Shown in pieces: positions 8,993 through 18,543 of a stretch of 64,000 nt of DNA (its first letter is position 1; every line of letters starts with the position of its first letter). Location: contig CBDETC010000003.1 in assembly GCA_965242845.1 (NCBI GenBank), forward strand, positions 744,001-808,000. The letters run 5' to 3'. A program made the translations under genes and the position numbers. A model generated the notes under the pieces. That model was given only the letters and a program-made list of their open reading frames with translations. It did no database searches and was not told the DNA's origin. The stretch comes from RHLJ01 sp965242845 (GTDB lineage: Bacteria > Bacteroidota > Rhodothermia > Balneolales > Balneolaceae).

Positions 8993-10423
8993 TTAATATA
9001 GATTTCTATCAAAGTAATATCGAACTGCAAAGTTGAAACCGAAAGAATAACTCTTGTATGTAGTTTCCAAAAGGGCAGGTGATTGAGTGACTAAAAACCT
9101 TTTAATGTAGTTAAGGGAAACTCCGGCTGAAATAGACATTTTATTTTCAATAAAATAAGTGAGGCCACTCTGTGTACTATTCGTAAAGTATGTTGCTTCA
9201 AGCTCAGGGTTTTCTTTTATATCAAAAGTTTGATAGTAGGTAGAGTTGGATGTATTAATTGTTAATTGATCGGCAATGTTCCAAAGCCAGCGTATAGAAC
9301 CAGTTCCATTAAACTCCCAATTAACCGGATCAACTCTTTCAAGCGGGAACACTGTGTTCGTAGTGATATCTGTGCTAAGTTGGTGTTCAAGGCTCAGATT
9401 CTTGTACACTCTTGCAGTGACCTGGAAGCCTGCTTCCCTGGCAAGCGTTATGTCTCTCGAGGTGAGAATTCTGTCGACGTTCTCAGTTCTTCTTAGCACA
9501 TTAATATACCTGTAAAATCCCGTTATCATTAATTCACTTCCTTCGAAACGTTGACCCAGGTTTTCATCAAATACATCGTTTAAATAGAATAATTCATAGG
9601 CACTGAGTTGATCGAGCTTGTTGTTTGAAGCTTCATTAATATCTTCCCAGAAATATTTTAAAGGGCGGTCATATCGTTGTTGATAGCCCTGGTATTTCGT
9701 GAATAATTCTGCTACTTCCATAAGTTCGCTATCTGAAAAAGTATTGCCTCCAAGTGCTTTATATCTTTCATTCACCCGAAGTGATCGTAATATCGGAGTG
9801 ATGTTGCGTATACGTCCAAAACCAATACCAAAAGATGGTTGTGTATTTATATTTCGGTTTATTATCACATCTTGTTCATTAAAAGAATTTTCTTCTTCAT
9901 TCCTTTTGCTTCGAGTAATTTGAAAATTGCCACTCATAGAAGCAGAAATAAAAAAATTGGAATTTATGTATTCCTTTAAGTTCACGAATGCGTTTGGCTG
10001 AATGCCTATGTTTCGGAGTTTTATACTTTCAATATCTTCTCCTATGGGAAATTCTTGCTGTCTCTCTGAGTTAGTAGCTTGAGTGAAAACAGAGAGGGAG
10101 GTATTAATGATATATATGCGCTGTTCGCTTTCTCTATAGATTACAAATCGGGGGTTTACCGCTGCATTGAAATCTGAAGAAGTAAATGTTAACTCAGAGT
10201 CTGAGTTGGGAAAAAGCGGATCAACTACCTCATTTCTAAGATTCTGATCTCTCCAATTGAATCTCGCACTACTAGTTGAAAGAAAGAAGTTTTTGTATCC
10301 CCATTCAGGTAATCGGTAATCAATAAGTTTTTGAAAGTCTGCTTTATTTTGGAAGCCCACACTTTCCTGGGATAAGCCTATTGTGGGTATCAGAATGCAA
10401 ATTATTAAGAAGGAAGTTTTCAT
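8993..10423 (-). CDS. Exported protein, probably an outer-membrane beta-barrel
   Basis: The 476-residue product starts with a signal peptide (MKTSFLIICILIPTIGLSQ). The mature part is rich in alternating polar/aromatic strands, with many Asn, Tyr, Phe and Arg and repeated short beta-like segments, and ends in an aromatic-rich strand (FNFAVRYYFDRNLY), as expected for a Bam-inserted barrel. I do not recognise a named family. The gene precedes the Cys-motif gene at 8400-8972 on the same strand with a 20-bp gap, so the two probably share a transcript. The divergent neighbour is clpB. Confidence 0.7.
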   Translation of the reverse strand: MKTSFLIICILIPTIGLSQESVGFQNKADFQKLIDYRLPEWGYKNFFLSTSSARFNWRDQNLRNEVVDPLFPNSDSELTFTSSDFNAAVNPRFVIYRESEQRIYIINTSLSVFTQATNSERQQEFPIGEDIESIKLRNIGIQPNAFVNLKEYINSNFFISASMSGNFQITRSKRNEEENSFNEQDVIINRNINTQPSFGIGFGRIRNITPILRSLRVNERYKALGGNTFSDSELMEVAELFTKYQGYQQRYDRPLKYFWEDINEASNNKLDQLSAYELFYLNDVFDENLGQRFEGSELMITGFYRYINVLRRTENVDRILTSRDITLAREAGFQVTARVYKNLSLEHQLSTDITTNTVFPLERVDPVNWEFNGTGSIRWLWNIADQLTINTSNSTYYQTFDIKENPELEATYFTNSTQSGLTYFIENKMSISAGVSLNYIKRFLVTQSPALLETTYKSYSFGFNFAVRYYFDRNLY

Positions 10424-10570
10424 TAAAGAAGAAGATTTTATTAGAAAAGGCTTGAAGAAAATCTAGGTATTAGCAAAGAATGAGCGATCGTCCTGCAATT
10501 CCGTCAGAAGCTCAATCCGGGCATGATTTTAGACATTAATAGTGGAAAAAAGAAGTAAAGATCGAACACT

Positions 10571-13207
10571 ATGAATTTAAATAAATTCACTCTTAAAGCT
10601 CAGGAGACCATTCAAAAGGCTTTGGAATTAGCCCAATCAGGGAATAACCAGGCATTGGAGCCAGCTCATGTGCTAAAGGCTTTTTTAATTGATGCGGATA
10701 ATATCGTTATCACATTGCTCAACAAGTTGGGAGCCAGCTTGAAAGTGGTGGAGGTGACTACGGATTCCACTCTTCAAAAACTTCCTAAAGTACAGGGTGC
10801 TTCTGTATCTGGTCAGTACCTTTCTCCTTTAGCTAAAGAAGCATTCGATTTAGCACAAAAAGAATCGACAGCCTTAGGGGATGAGTACATCAGTTCAGAG
10901 CATGTACTGTTAGGATTGGTTCAAACCAAAGGAGAGATCGCCGATGTCTTAAACGATCAGGGAGTAACCAAAGACAATATTCTAAAAGTTTTAAACGATG
11001 TTCGCGGGGGACAAACAGTAGATGATCCAAATGCTGAAAGTCGATATGGAGCATTGAAAAGATATGCCAGAGATTTGAATGAACTGGCAGAGAAAAATAA
11101 GTTAGACCCAGTAATTGGCCGGGATCAGGAAATACGAAGGGTGATGCAAATCCTTACCCGTCGTACTAAAAATAACCCGGTTTTAATTGGTGAGCCCGGA
11201 GTAGGTAAAACCGCTATTGCTGAAGGCATGGCACTCCGAATTGTTCGAGGAGATGTCCCTGAAGGCCTAAAATCAAAGCGAATAGTAGCGCTAGATATGG
11301 GAGCTCTGGTAGCAGGGACCAAATTCAGAGGAGAGTTTGAAGAGCGACTAAAAGCTGTGGTTAAAGAAGTGACCGAGTCTGACGGAGAACTGATTCTCTT
11401 TATCGATGAAATCCACACGCTGGTTGGAGCAGGTTCGGCAGAAGGGTCGATGGATGCAGCCAATATTTTGAAGCCGGCGCTTGCCAGAGGGGAGATGCAT
11501 GCCATTGGTGCCACAACCCTGGATGAATACCGCAAATATATCGAGAAGGATAAGGCTCTTGAGCGTCGATTACAGACCGTATTAGTTGGAGAGCCTTCAG
11601 TAGAAGATACTGTATCCATTCTCCGTGGATTACAGGAGCGTTACGAAGTGCACCACGGAGTAAGAATTACTGACGCTGCGATAACTGCTGCTGCAGAGCT
11701 TTCACATCGCTATATCTCAGATCGTTTCTTGCCAGACAAAGCCATTGACCTTATTGATGAAGCTGCTTCCAGATTGCGATTGCAAATCGATTCTCTTCCA
11801 GAAGAGTTAGATGGTATAGAACGTCAGATCAGGCAATTAGAAATTGAAAGGGAAGCTTTAAAGCGAGAAAAGGATCAATCCAAAATTAAAGGGATTGAAA
11901 AAGAGCTGGCTAATCTTGAAGAAGAGCGCAGCAGCATGCGTGTGCAATGGGAGCAGGAACGTGACCTCATCCAAAAAGCGCGTGAACTTAAGCAGGCGAT
12001 AGAAACGACCAGAAATGAAGCGGATAAAGCGGAACGCTCAGGAGACTATGAAAAAGTAGCGGAGCTTCGCTACGGAACTATCACTCGATTAGAAAAAGAC
12101 CTTGAGGATGCTAAAGTTCAGTTAGATGAAATGCAGGAACGAAAAGCATTGCTTAAAGAAGAAGTAGATGGAGAAGATATTGCTGACATTGTAGCTCGTT
12201 GGACAGGTATACCAGTGAAACGCATGCTCGAAAGTGAGCGCCAGAAATTGCTCTTACTCGAGGAAGAACTCCACAAACGAGTTATTGGTCAGGATAAAGG
12301 TATTGAAGCCGTAGCTAATGCAGTTCGTCGCTCAAGGGCGGGATTACAGGATGAAGATCGTCCTATCGGTTCTTTCTTCTTCCTTGGTTCAACAGGGGTT
12401 GGAAAAACGGAATTGGCACGATCACTTGCTGAGTTTTTGTTTAACGATGCGAACGCCATGATTCGAATTGACATGAGCGAATACATGGAAAAACACAGTG
12501 TAAGCCGATTGATTGGCCCTCCTCCGGGTTATGTCGGATATGATGAAGGTGGACAGCTCACCGAAGCGGCTCGCAGACATCCGTACTCCGTGATTTTACT
12601 AGATGAAATCGAAAAAGCACACCCTGATGTATTTAATATCCTCCTCCAGGTCTTAGATGAAGGAAGACTTACTGACAACAAAGGGGTGACCGTCGATTTC
12701 AAGAATACTATCATCATTATGACTTCCAATATTGGCTCACATTTGATTGTGAATGAAATGGAGAAGAGCAAAGGAGAGCTTAATGACGAACAATATGAGA
12801 AGCTTCAGCAGCAGTTGATTGATCAGTTAAAGTTGACTATTCGCCCGGAATTCCTGAACCGGGTAGATGATATCATTGTATTCCATCCATTAGGAAAGGA
12901 ACACATCCGTCAGATTGTAGATATTCAACTGAAACGTGTTCACCAGTTGCTGGAGAAAAACAGAGTAAAACTAGTCATCCCAGATCCAGTGAAAGACTGG
13001 CTGGCTACCCGAGGATATGATCCTGTATACGGAGCTCGTCCTCTGAAAAGAGTAATTCAGCAGCATATCACCAATACCCTGGCGACTCAGTTGATTATGA
13101 GAGATTCCGATGCTCCGATAGAATACGAAGCATCTCTAAAGAAATCCGGTGAAGGAATTGCCTTCGCCGAAGTTGTTAGCGATGTAGAAGAATGGGTGGA
13201 AGAATAA
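10571..13207 (+). CDS. clpB: ATP-dependent disaggregase ClpB
   Basis: ClpB is the hexameric AAA+ disaggregase that pulls polypeptides out of aggregates with the DnaK system. The 878 residues show the Clp N-domain (about 1-150), the first AAA+ module (GEPGVGKT Walker A near residue 211, LFIDEIHTLVGAG Walker B), a long middle coiled coil (about 410-530, Glu/Lys/Arg-rich) that distinguishes ClpB from ClpA/ClpC, and the second AAA+ module (GSTGVGKTELA near 612, ILLDEIEKAH, GARPLKRVIQ sensor 2). The length is normal. It is convergent with the small lipoprotein gene, with 8 bp between the stops. Confidence 0.98.
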   Translation: MNLNKFTLKAQETIQKALELAQSGNNQALEPAHVLKAFLIDADNIVITLLNKLGASLKVVEVTTDSTLQKLPKVQGASVSGQYLSPLAKEAFDLAQKESTALGDEYISSEHVLLGLVQTKGEIADVLNDQGVTKDNILKVLNDVRGGQTVDDPNAESRYGALKRYARDLNELAEKNKLDPVIGRDQEIRRVMQILTRRTKNNPVLIGEPGVGKTAIAEGMALRIVRGDVPEGLKSKRIVALDMGALVAGTKFRGEFEERLKAVVKEVTESDGELILFIDEIHTLVGAGSAEGSMDAANILKPALARGEMHAIGATTLDEYRKYIEKDKALERRLQTVLVGEPSVEDTVSILRGLQERYEVHHGVRITDAAITAAAELSHRYISDRFLPDKAIDLIDEAASRLRLQIDSLPEELDGIERQIRQLEIEREALKREKDQSKIKGIEKELANLEEERSSMRVQWEQERDLIQKARELKQAIETTRNEADKAERSGDYEKVAELRYGTITRLEKDLEDAKVQLDEMQERKALLKEEVDGEDIADIVARWTGIPVKRMLESERQKLLLLEEELHKRVIGQDKGIEAVANAVRRSRAGLQDEDRPIGSFFFLGSTGVGKTELARSLAEFLFNDANAMIRIDMSEYMEKHSVSRLIGPPPGYVGYDEGGQLTEAARRHPYSVILLDEIEKAHPDVFNILLQVLDEGRLTDNKGVTVDFKNTIIIMTSNIGSHLIVNEMEKSKGELNDEQYEKLQQQLIDQLKLTIRPEFLNRVDDIIVFHPLGKEHIRQIVDIQLKRVHQLLEKNRVKLVIPDPVKDWLATRGYDPVYGARPLKRVIQQHITNTLATQLIMRDSDAPIEYEASLKKSGEGIAFAEVVSDVEEWVEE

Positions 13208-13215
13208 AAACCCGC

Positions 13216-13605
13216 TCATTCTCTGGTTAGACTATATTGATCAAGAGTGTTAGTATCGTAGCTTCTTGATATTTGTAGATTATCATCGTCAACTTCATAA
13301 TCAAATTCACCGCTTAGAATAAAGCGCCAGTCAAAATCTGCAGTGAAAGCACAAGAGTTGGTGAAGATTATCTTTGAGTCATTAATCTCATACTCACCAG
13401 TGCATATCGCCGGGTAATTATTCGAAGAACTGGTTCCTGTAAATTTGCCATCTTTTAAAGTTAAAGATACTGTTGCAGGTATATGTGCCGCATCCTGGCT
13501 TACTCTCGTGAACACCCCAGAATATTCTGATTCAATGATGTCTTGAGAGTTATTTGTAGTGCAACTGATAAGAAGAATTAAAAGAATAGGAAATAGTTTG
13601 GTCAT
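13216..13605 (-). CDS. Small lipoprotein, unknown function
   Basis: The 129-residue product has a lipoprotein signal peptide ending in the lipobox LISC (cysteine at about residue 15). A short Asn/Ser linker and a compact beta-rich domain follow (SLTLKDGKFTGTSSSNNYPA, two further cysteines, DWRFILSGEFDYEVDDDNL). This resembles small META/HslJ-like or lipocalin-like domains, but the similarity is only by eye. It is likely anchored in the inner or outer membrane facing the periplasm. It is transcribed alone, convergent with clpB. Confidence 0.65.
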   Translation of the reverse strand: MTKLFPILLILLISCTTNNSQDIIESEYSGVFTRVSQDAAHIPATVSLTLKDGKFTGTSSSNNYPAICTGEYEINDSKIIFTNSCAFTADFDWRFILSGEFDYEVDDDNLQISRSYDTNTLDQYSLTRE

Positions 13606-13759
13606 GTTGTCTCTTGTTAGGTTTCCGCCAAGTTCTCCTGATCGGCATTGAATGTGGATAGCATCTTGATGCTAATTCCTAAGGTGAGGGTTTAACAAAA
13701 TTTCTTTAAACCTCTTTACACTTCCTTTCTTTATACTTTGCCGAATTTAATTCGCACCA

Positions 13760-15379
13760 ATGAAATACTTTTTTGCTCTTCTTCTACTCAGCCTGATTAC
13801 TGTTTCGGCATCTGCTCAATGGTCAGAGAACCTACTCACGGTCCCGGAAAAAACCCAATACGCCCGTACTTCGTTGTATGCTGAAGTGATGGAGTACATT
13901 CAGGTAATACAATCAAAATCCAATTTGGTTCATGTGGAATCAATGGGGACCAGTTTAGAAGGCCGGGAGATTCCAGTAGTTGTTATGGCCGATCCAAAAA
14001 TTACTACTCCGGAAGAAGCAGAAGCTTCTGGGAAACCAGTAATGTATATCCAGGGGAATATCCATTCTGGAGAGGTGGAAGGGAAAGAGATCATGCTCAT
14101 ATTGATGCGAGAAATTTTGTTTGGAGATAAAAAGCATCTTCTCGACAATCAAATTTTGGTATTTGCTCCCATTTATAACACCGATTCAAATGACAATCTG
14201 GGAGTCCAAACACGTCGATCCCAGGAAGGGAGTCCAGAGTTAACCGGCGTTCGTGCCAACAGTCAGGGCTGGGATTTAAACCGTGATGGTATCAAAATGG
14301 AAGCCTTCGAGACACAAGCGATGATCGAAAATGTGATGGTGAAATGGGATCCGGAAATGTTTGTTGATCTTCACACTACCAATGGAACGTGGCATGGTTA
14401 TTCCCTTACCTGGGCGCCCAGTTACCATTATGCAGGTGAGAAGGGGCCTTATGATTTAACCTGGGATCGTTTATTGCCAGAAGTTACTGATGCCGTTCTT
14501 GAAAAATATGGCATTCACTTAGGGCCTTACGGATATCATAACTTAAGGTCAGGCTGGCCGGTTACTCAAATCTACACCTATAATCACCACCCAAGGTATT
14601 TGGTGAATCAAATGGGGCTTCGAAATAAAATTGGAATCCTGAGTGAGGCCTTTGCTCACGAGCGATTTTATCAGCGGATGAGTTCCACACATGCTTTTGT
14701 TACGGAGATTTTGGAATTCAGTAATAATAACGCCCAGGAAATTGTACAGGTTAATAATGAAGCCGAAGAAGCTGCAATAAACTTGGTATTGGAAGGAGCG
14801 GGTACAGTAAAAAAAGGGGTACGATATCAAATGGTGTACCTTGAGGATATCCCGGATTACCGAACTTATGAATATACCCCGTACACCGATTCGCTAGGAC
14901 AAACCCGATTAGTCCGAGGTCAGCGCATAATTACGTTAGAGGGTATCCAGAACTATAGTGGCTTTGAAGCTACCGTTGAGGCAACTCTTCCAAGAGGGTA
15001 TTTGATACCTGCTGAGTTTGACTATATCGCAGAACATATGCAGAAACTAGGAGCTGAGGTTCAGGTGTTAGACGAATCGGTCGAAGCTACAGGCGAAGAA
15101 TTCTGGGCAGACTCATTGACTAAAGCGCGCCGCATGTTTGAAGGGCACCATATGGCTGCCATTCATGGTGAATTTAAAGCCGCAACTAAAACCTTCGAAT
15201 CAGGAGATTACTGGATTGATCTGGCACAACCGTTAGCGAATTTAATCTTTTATACGCTCGAGCCTCAGTCAGATGATGGACTGGTTAACTGGAATTTCTT
15301 CGATGAATATCTGGAGGGAAATGGAGTCGGTACAGAAACTGTGGAATATCCGGTGTTCAAGTATTATGAGATGAAATAG
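13760..15379 (+). CDS. Secreted M14-family zinc carboxypeptidase
   Basis: A signal peptide (MKYFFALLLLSLITVSASAQ) precedes an M14 metallopeptidase domain. The zinc ligands are His102 and Glu105 in NIHSGEVEGKE and His205 in DLHTTNGTWHGY. The substrate-binding Arg lies in GWDLNRD (near 175), and the catalytic Glu is probably Glu296 in ILSEAFAHERF. The C-terminal about 200 residues form a beta-rich extension seen in the bacterial secreted subfamily. It probably trims C-terminal residues from peptides in the periplasm or outside. The last 23 bp overlap the convergent GNAT gene. Confidence 0.93.
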   Translation: MKYFFALLLLSLITVSASAQWSENLLTVPEKTQYARTSLYAEVMEYIQVIQSKSNLVHVESMGTSLEGREIPVVVMADPKITTPEEAEASGKPVMYIQGNIHSGEVEGKEIMLILMREILFGDKKHLLDNQILVFAPIYNTDSNDNLGVQTRRSQEGSPELTGVRANSQGWDLNRDGIKMEAFETQAMIENVMVKWDPEMFVDLHTTNGTWHGYSLTWAPSYHYAGEKGPYDLTWDRLLPEVTDAVLEKYGIHLGPYGYHNLRSGWPVTQIYTYNHHPRYLVNQMGLRNKIGILSEAFAHERFYQRMSSTHAFVTEILEFSNNNAQEIVQVNNEAEEAAINLVLEGAGTVKKGVRYQMVYLEDIPDYRTYEYTPYTDSLGQTRLVRGQRIITLEGIQNYSGFEATVEATLPRGYLIPAEFDYIAEHMQKLGAEVQVLDESVEATGEEFWADSLTKARRMFEGHHMAAIHGEFKAATKTFESGDYWIDLAQPLANLIFYTLEPQSDDGLVNWNFFDEYLEGNGVGTETVEYPVFKYYEMK

Positions 15380-15878
15380 TACTCCATCGCTTTCTTTCAA
15401 AACGGAGCACTTCACACTCATCTTCTCCAAAAGTGCGATATTCTACGAATTCGAAACCTAATCGTTTGTAGAATCGAATGGCAGCTTCATTGGAAACTAG
15501 TGGGTCAATAATGATGGCAGATACTTCCGGGTTTGAGAAAGAGTGTTCGAAGGCAAGATTCATCATTTGGGTTCCATAGCCTTTTCCTAAATCTTCAGCT
15601 TCACCAATCCAGATGTCAATGGCGCGAAGGTTTTGTTCAATATCTCCCCAATAATGAGTTTCTTCATTAGCAGGATCAATGATCTGAACCATGCCTAGTG
15701 GCCGTTCTCCTAACATCGCGATAAATAATTCTACAAAAGGAGAGTCTTTAGATATTTCTTCTTCCCATTCCCATTCGTCATCATCTCCGGAAGCAGCAAT
15801 CACATGAGGTTGCTTGTCCCAATGTTCTAGTATTGGAATGTCTTCTAGAGTAGCTGGACGTAATGTAATATCAGTCAT
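15357..15878 (-). CDS. GNAT-family N-acetyltransferase, AAC(6')-like
   Basis: A 173-residue GNAT protein. The acetyl-CoA binding loop is LGKGYGTQMMNLAFEH (residues about 98-113), followed by the strand-helix IDPLVSNEAAIRFYKRLGFE typical of the fold's C-terminal half. The overall pattern, including GMVQIIDP and an acidic N-terminal half, resembles the aminoglycoside 6'-N-acetyltransferase/Acetyltransf_8 group, but substrate is not predictable. I use the ATG at 15878; a TTG one codon upstream is less likely. Its start overlaps the 3' end of the S51 peptidase gene by 8 bp, so the two are translationally coupled. Confidence 0.88.
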   Translation of the reverse strand: MTDITLRPATLEDIPILEHWDKQPHVIAASGDDDEWEWEEEISKDSPFVELFIAMLGERPLGMVQIIDPANEETHYWGDIEQNLRAIDIWIGEAEDLGKGYGTQMMNLAFEHSFSNPEVSAIIIDPLVSNEAAIRFYKRLGFEFVEYRTFGEDECEVLRFERKRWSTISSHNT

Positions 15879-16722
15879 CAATTACTGTACGGTTTTCCAT
15901 GTCGTATTTATCGCCTGATCGAAGGAAGTAGAATAGTTCGCTACTTGGAGGCAGGGTTTTCTGGGAGCTTCCTTCTCTTGACCAAAATGTGCCATCAAAA
16001 ATGATGACATAGCTATCACCAATTACTTCAAACTCATTTCCCTGAACTACAGCGGCTGTTCCTTCATCTATACTAATCCCCAATAATTCAGGTCGGTTTT
16101 TTAGGATATCGAACATATCAAAATGGCGGTTTCGGGCAATTACATGCTGGTCAATAGCAATATTCTTTACAAAGCTGAAACCTTCTTCATGATCTCCCAT
16201 CATAATCTGATTGGTTTGGGTGTCACCCCTGGCCAGGTAAGAACCCTGGATCGTAGCTCCGGCTGAAGACCCTCCAATTACTCCTCCTCGTTCAAGAACT
16301 TCCCCAAAAGCAGCTTCTGTTTTAGTACCTGCATAGGCATCCACTAATCGCCATTGGCGGCCTCCACCAAAAAATACACCTGCAGCTTCTTTCAGCGGTT
16401 CAACAAAAGCATCCGTGTCAGCTTCTTTAGGATCTCTGGTATGTAGCACAGTGACATTGGTAGCTCCAAAATTCCTTAAAGCCTGTGCTCCTCCTGAGTT
16501 TTGAGTAATGTTGTCGGAGCCTGAAGCTGTAGGGATAACAACAATCGGAGCATCTAGTCCACCTGCTAATTCCATAAATCGTTCGATAATAACATCAGGT
16601 GTTCTTCCTCCACCAATAATAACTAGCGAACCATTTTCAGGGCCTGTGGTAACCGCTTGTTGTGCATCAGCAGGAATGGATAGCAGGAAAAGAAGAATAC
16701 AAGAGAGATAGAAGGATTTCAT
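15871..16722 (-). CDS. Secreted cyanophycinase-like peptidase (S51 family)
   Basis: It has a signal peptide (MKSFYLSCILLFLLSIPADA), so it is exported. The mature part has the S51 layout: LVIIGGGRTPDVII, IPTASGSD, VFFGGGRQWRLVD, and the nucleophile elbow GGSSAGA (the Ser before AGA). The later His/Asp-containing segment DQHVIARNRHFDMF probably completes the active site. Relatives include extracellular cyanophycinases that cleave the Asp-Arg polymer and other S51 dipeptidases. I start it at the ATG directly before the basic n-region; another ATG lies 4 codons upstream. It overlaps the following GNAT gene by 8 bp. Confidence 0.88.
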   Translation of the reverse strand: MKSFYLSCILLFLLSIPADAQQAVTTGPENGSLVIIGGGRTPDVIIERFMELAGGLDAPIVVIPTASGSDNITQNSGGAQALRNFGATNVTVLHTRDPKEADTDAFVEPLKEAAGVFFGGGRQWRLVDAYAGTKTEAAFGEVLERGGVIGGSSAGATIQGSYLARGDTQTNQIMMGDHEEGFSFVKNIAIDQHVIARNRHFDMFDILKNRPELLGISIDEGTAAVVQGNEFEVIGDSYVIIFDGTFWSREGSSQKTLPPSSELFYFLRSGDKYDMENRTVIDD

Positions 16723-16790
16723 AAAGTGCGTCATTTGGTTCGAGCACTAATGAAAAGGTTTATTTCGAGATTATGAAATCTTTCTTTGTG

Positions 16791-17114
16791 TTATTTATTG
16801 CAGGAGGAATAATGGTAGTGGTTCTTATCCTTTATAAAATCAAACGTATGGTGATGGTGATCAAATAAAAGGCTTGATGCATAAGGCTCAGCATAACCAG
16901 CTCCGGCAGCGAGAAGCAATACCACAATTAGTCCAGTAGTACGGCGACTTTTCTTTTTTGAGTTTTTTAGAATCCAGGCGATTGAGGCAAGGATGCCAAC
17001 TATGGCAATTTTAAACAGGCGTTGTTCCCAACTTATCCAGGGATTAAATCCTCCAATAACCCATAGAAAAAGAATAGCAGCGCCAACAAGGAAGAAAGCT
17101 TTAGAGTTTTTCAT
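16791..17114 (-). CDS. Small membrane protein with histidine-rich C-terminal tail
   Basis: The 107-residue protein has three predicted hydrophobic segments (about residues 7-22, 34-49 and 61-78). A short tail contains four consecutive histidines and then NHYHYSSCNK at the end. The first two segments resemble the neighbouring 61-residue protein at 17213-17398 (shared GGF, I-S/T, and L-K endings), which suggests a diverged duplication. The tail could bind Ni, Zn or Cu, but nothing else in the sequence shows this. The gene lies between the S51 peptidase and the paralogue, all on the minus strand. Family not recognised. Confidence 0.65.
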   Translation of the reverse strand: MKNSKAFFLVGAAILFLWVIGGFNPWISWEQRLFKIAIVGILASIAWILKNSKKKSRRTTGLIVVLLLAAGAGYAEPYASSLLFDHHHHTFDFIKDKNHYHYSSCNK

Positions 17115-17152
17115 GATGAGAAAATTTGTTGCAACACTCTAAGCACGAATGG

Positions 17153-17188
17153 AAATAAAAAAGGTTTCGCTCGGTCAGGAACGAAACC
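17153..17188 (-). terminator. Rho-independent terminator after 61-residue membrane protein gene
   Basis: GGTTTCG pairs with CGAAACC around a 12-nt loop. Read on the minus strand it is followed by a seven-T run and ATTT. It lies about 25 bp beyond the stop at 17213. Confidence 0.75.
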
Positions 17189-17212
17189 ATTAATTTACGA
17201 TAGGTTTTCTAA

Positions 17213-17398
17213 CTAACTAATCTTGTTAAAGAGAGCTGTCTTTGCCTCTTTTAACACTAACAAGGCCGCAAAAATAAGTCCGGTAAACAAAGCTCTAAGG
17301 CTCATTTCGCCTAATGTGATATCGGATTCAAATCCCCCTAAAATTCCAAATAGGGTAATAGCAAGAACAATTGTGATGATGTATTTTGAAAATTCCAT
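17213..17398 (-). CDS. Small two-segment membrane protein (paralogue of 16791-17114 protein)
   Basis: I place the start at the ATG at 17398, preceded by AAGAGG at a proper distance, which gives 61 residues (MEFSKYIITIVLAITLFGIL...). A longer upstream frame exists but lacks a ribosome binding site and reads like untranslated leader. Two hydrophobic segments (about 6-22 and 33-48) flank a GGFESDITLGE loop. The pattern SK..GGF..I(S/T)..LR/LK matches the first half of the 107-residue protein downstream. Function unknown. Confidence 0.6.
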   Translation of the reverse strand: MEFSKYIITIVLAITLFGILGGFESDITLGEMSLRALFTGLIFAALLVLKEAKTALFNKIS

Positions 17399-17526
17399 GG
17401 TGATAAACCTCTTGTGATTTCTGATGACCGACTGTATGACGAGAGGAATTGGAAAAAAGTGACATAAAAAATCGCAGTTTTGTACGATTTTACAAGTTCT
17501 TAACAAACATCACTCAGAGTTAACAA

Positions 17527-18474
17527 CTACTTTTCTCTTCTCCAGAAGCCGGCGAGTATGGAACCGGTAATGTTTTGAATAATACTGAATAGTGCTGGAG
17601 CGAGTCCCATTGTAGCAATTTTTCCCATCTCAACAGCAATTCCTGTAGCTAATCCTGAATTTTGAAGACCTACTTCAAAAGCAATGGTCCGAGCTGATTT
17701 CTTGTCCATCCCTAATAAAGAGCTTAATCCATATCCTAACACATAACCGATGGTGTTATGTAAAAGAACAATTCCTATCAAAAGGAAACCAATACTAAGA
17801 ATAGAATCTCTTCCCGATGCTGTGATGATGGCAATAATAAAGGTGATACCTGCCATCGAGAAAATGGGCATGATCTTCTCGAAGATTTTAAATCGTTCAT
17901 ACAAGAAATGATTAAAGATCAGACCTCCGATAATTGGCAGTAATACAATTTTGGTAATACTCCAAAGCATTGCTAAAGCATCAATGGGCACGTAGCTACT
18001 AGCGAGTAACTTCATGAGCAAAGGAGTTGAGAAGGGAGCTATTACTGTAGCACAAGCAGTGAGAGTAATAGAAAGAGCTAGGTTTGATTTAGAAATGAAG
18101 CTCATCACATTAGAAGCTAATCCACTGGGAGAGGAGCCGACTAGAATTACCCCAGCAGCTATTTCATTAGGAAGGTCAGCTACAAAAACTAGTAGAAATC
18201 CAACAATAGGCATGATTGAAAACTGACAAAGCAGTCCCACCAAGATAGCTTTTGGCATTTTTATGACCCCAGCAAAATCTTTAATGCTCATAGTGGTCCC
18301 CATCCCAAACATAATGAGCATTAAAAGAGGAATAATGAGAGAGCTGACTTTAAAACTCCCCCAGTCTGTAAAATGGGATGGAAAAAGAAGCGCCCACAGA
18401 GCAGCAAGAACTACGGATATCGTAAACGCTAAATTCTTAAGCTGAAACTGCTGGGATTCTTTTGGTTGCGACAT
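17527..18474 (-). CDS. Bile acid:sodium symporter family (BASS) transporter
   Basis: A 315-residue inner-membrane protein with about nine to ten hydrophobic helices. The sequence shows BASS hallmarks: MLIMFGMGTTMSIKDF in the third helix region, VGSSPSGLASNVMSFISKSNLALSIT (the conserved unwound helix with the S-P-S-G-x-A-S-N-V motif), and FEVGLQNSGLATGIA (the E-x-G-x-Q-N-S-G-L motif that forms the sodium sites). Characterised relatives carry bile acids, pantothenate, pyruvate or other organic anions with Na+. The substrate here cannot be inferred. It is read alone from the region at about 18480. Confidence 0.9.
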   Translation of the reverse strand: MSQPKESQQFQLKNLAFTISVVLAALWALLFPSHFTDWGSFKVSSLIIPLLMLIMFGMGTTMSIKDFAGVIKMPKAILVGLLCQFSIMPIVGFLLVFVADLPNEIAAGVILVGSSPSGLASNVMSFISKSNLALSITLTACATVIAPFSTPLLMKLLASSYVPIDALAMLWSITKIVLLPIIGGLIFNHFLYERFKIFEKIMPIFSMAGITFIIAIITASGRDSILSIGFLLIGIVLLHNTIGYVLGYGLSSLLGMDKKSARTIAFEVGLQNSGLATGIAVEMGKIATMGLAPALFSIIQNITGSILAGFWRREK

Positions 18475-18543
18475 GAGTCAATTTTTTGATCGCTAAGTAT
18501 AAGAACCCCAGCCATATAAAAAGAGAGAAAAGTAACTGTCTTT

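Noticed and set aside
10424..10570. Heat-shock promoter or CIRCE element before clpB
   Set aside because: No CIRCE inverted repeat or clear alternative sigma factor box was found; the gap holds no recognisable control site.
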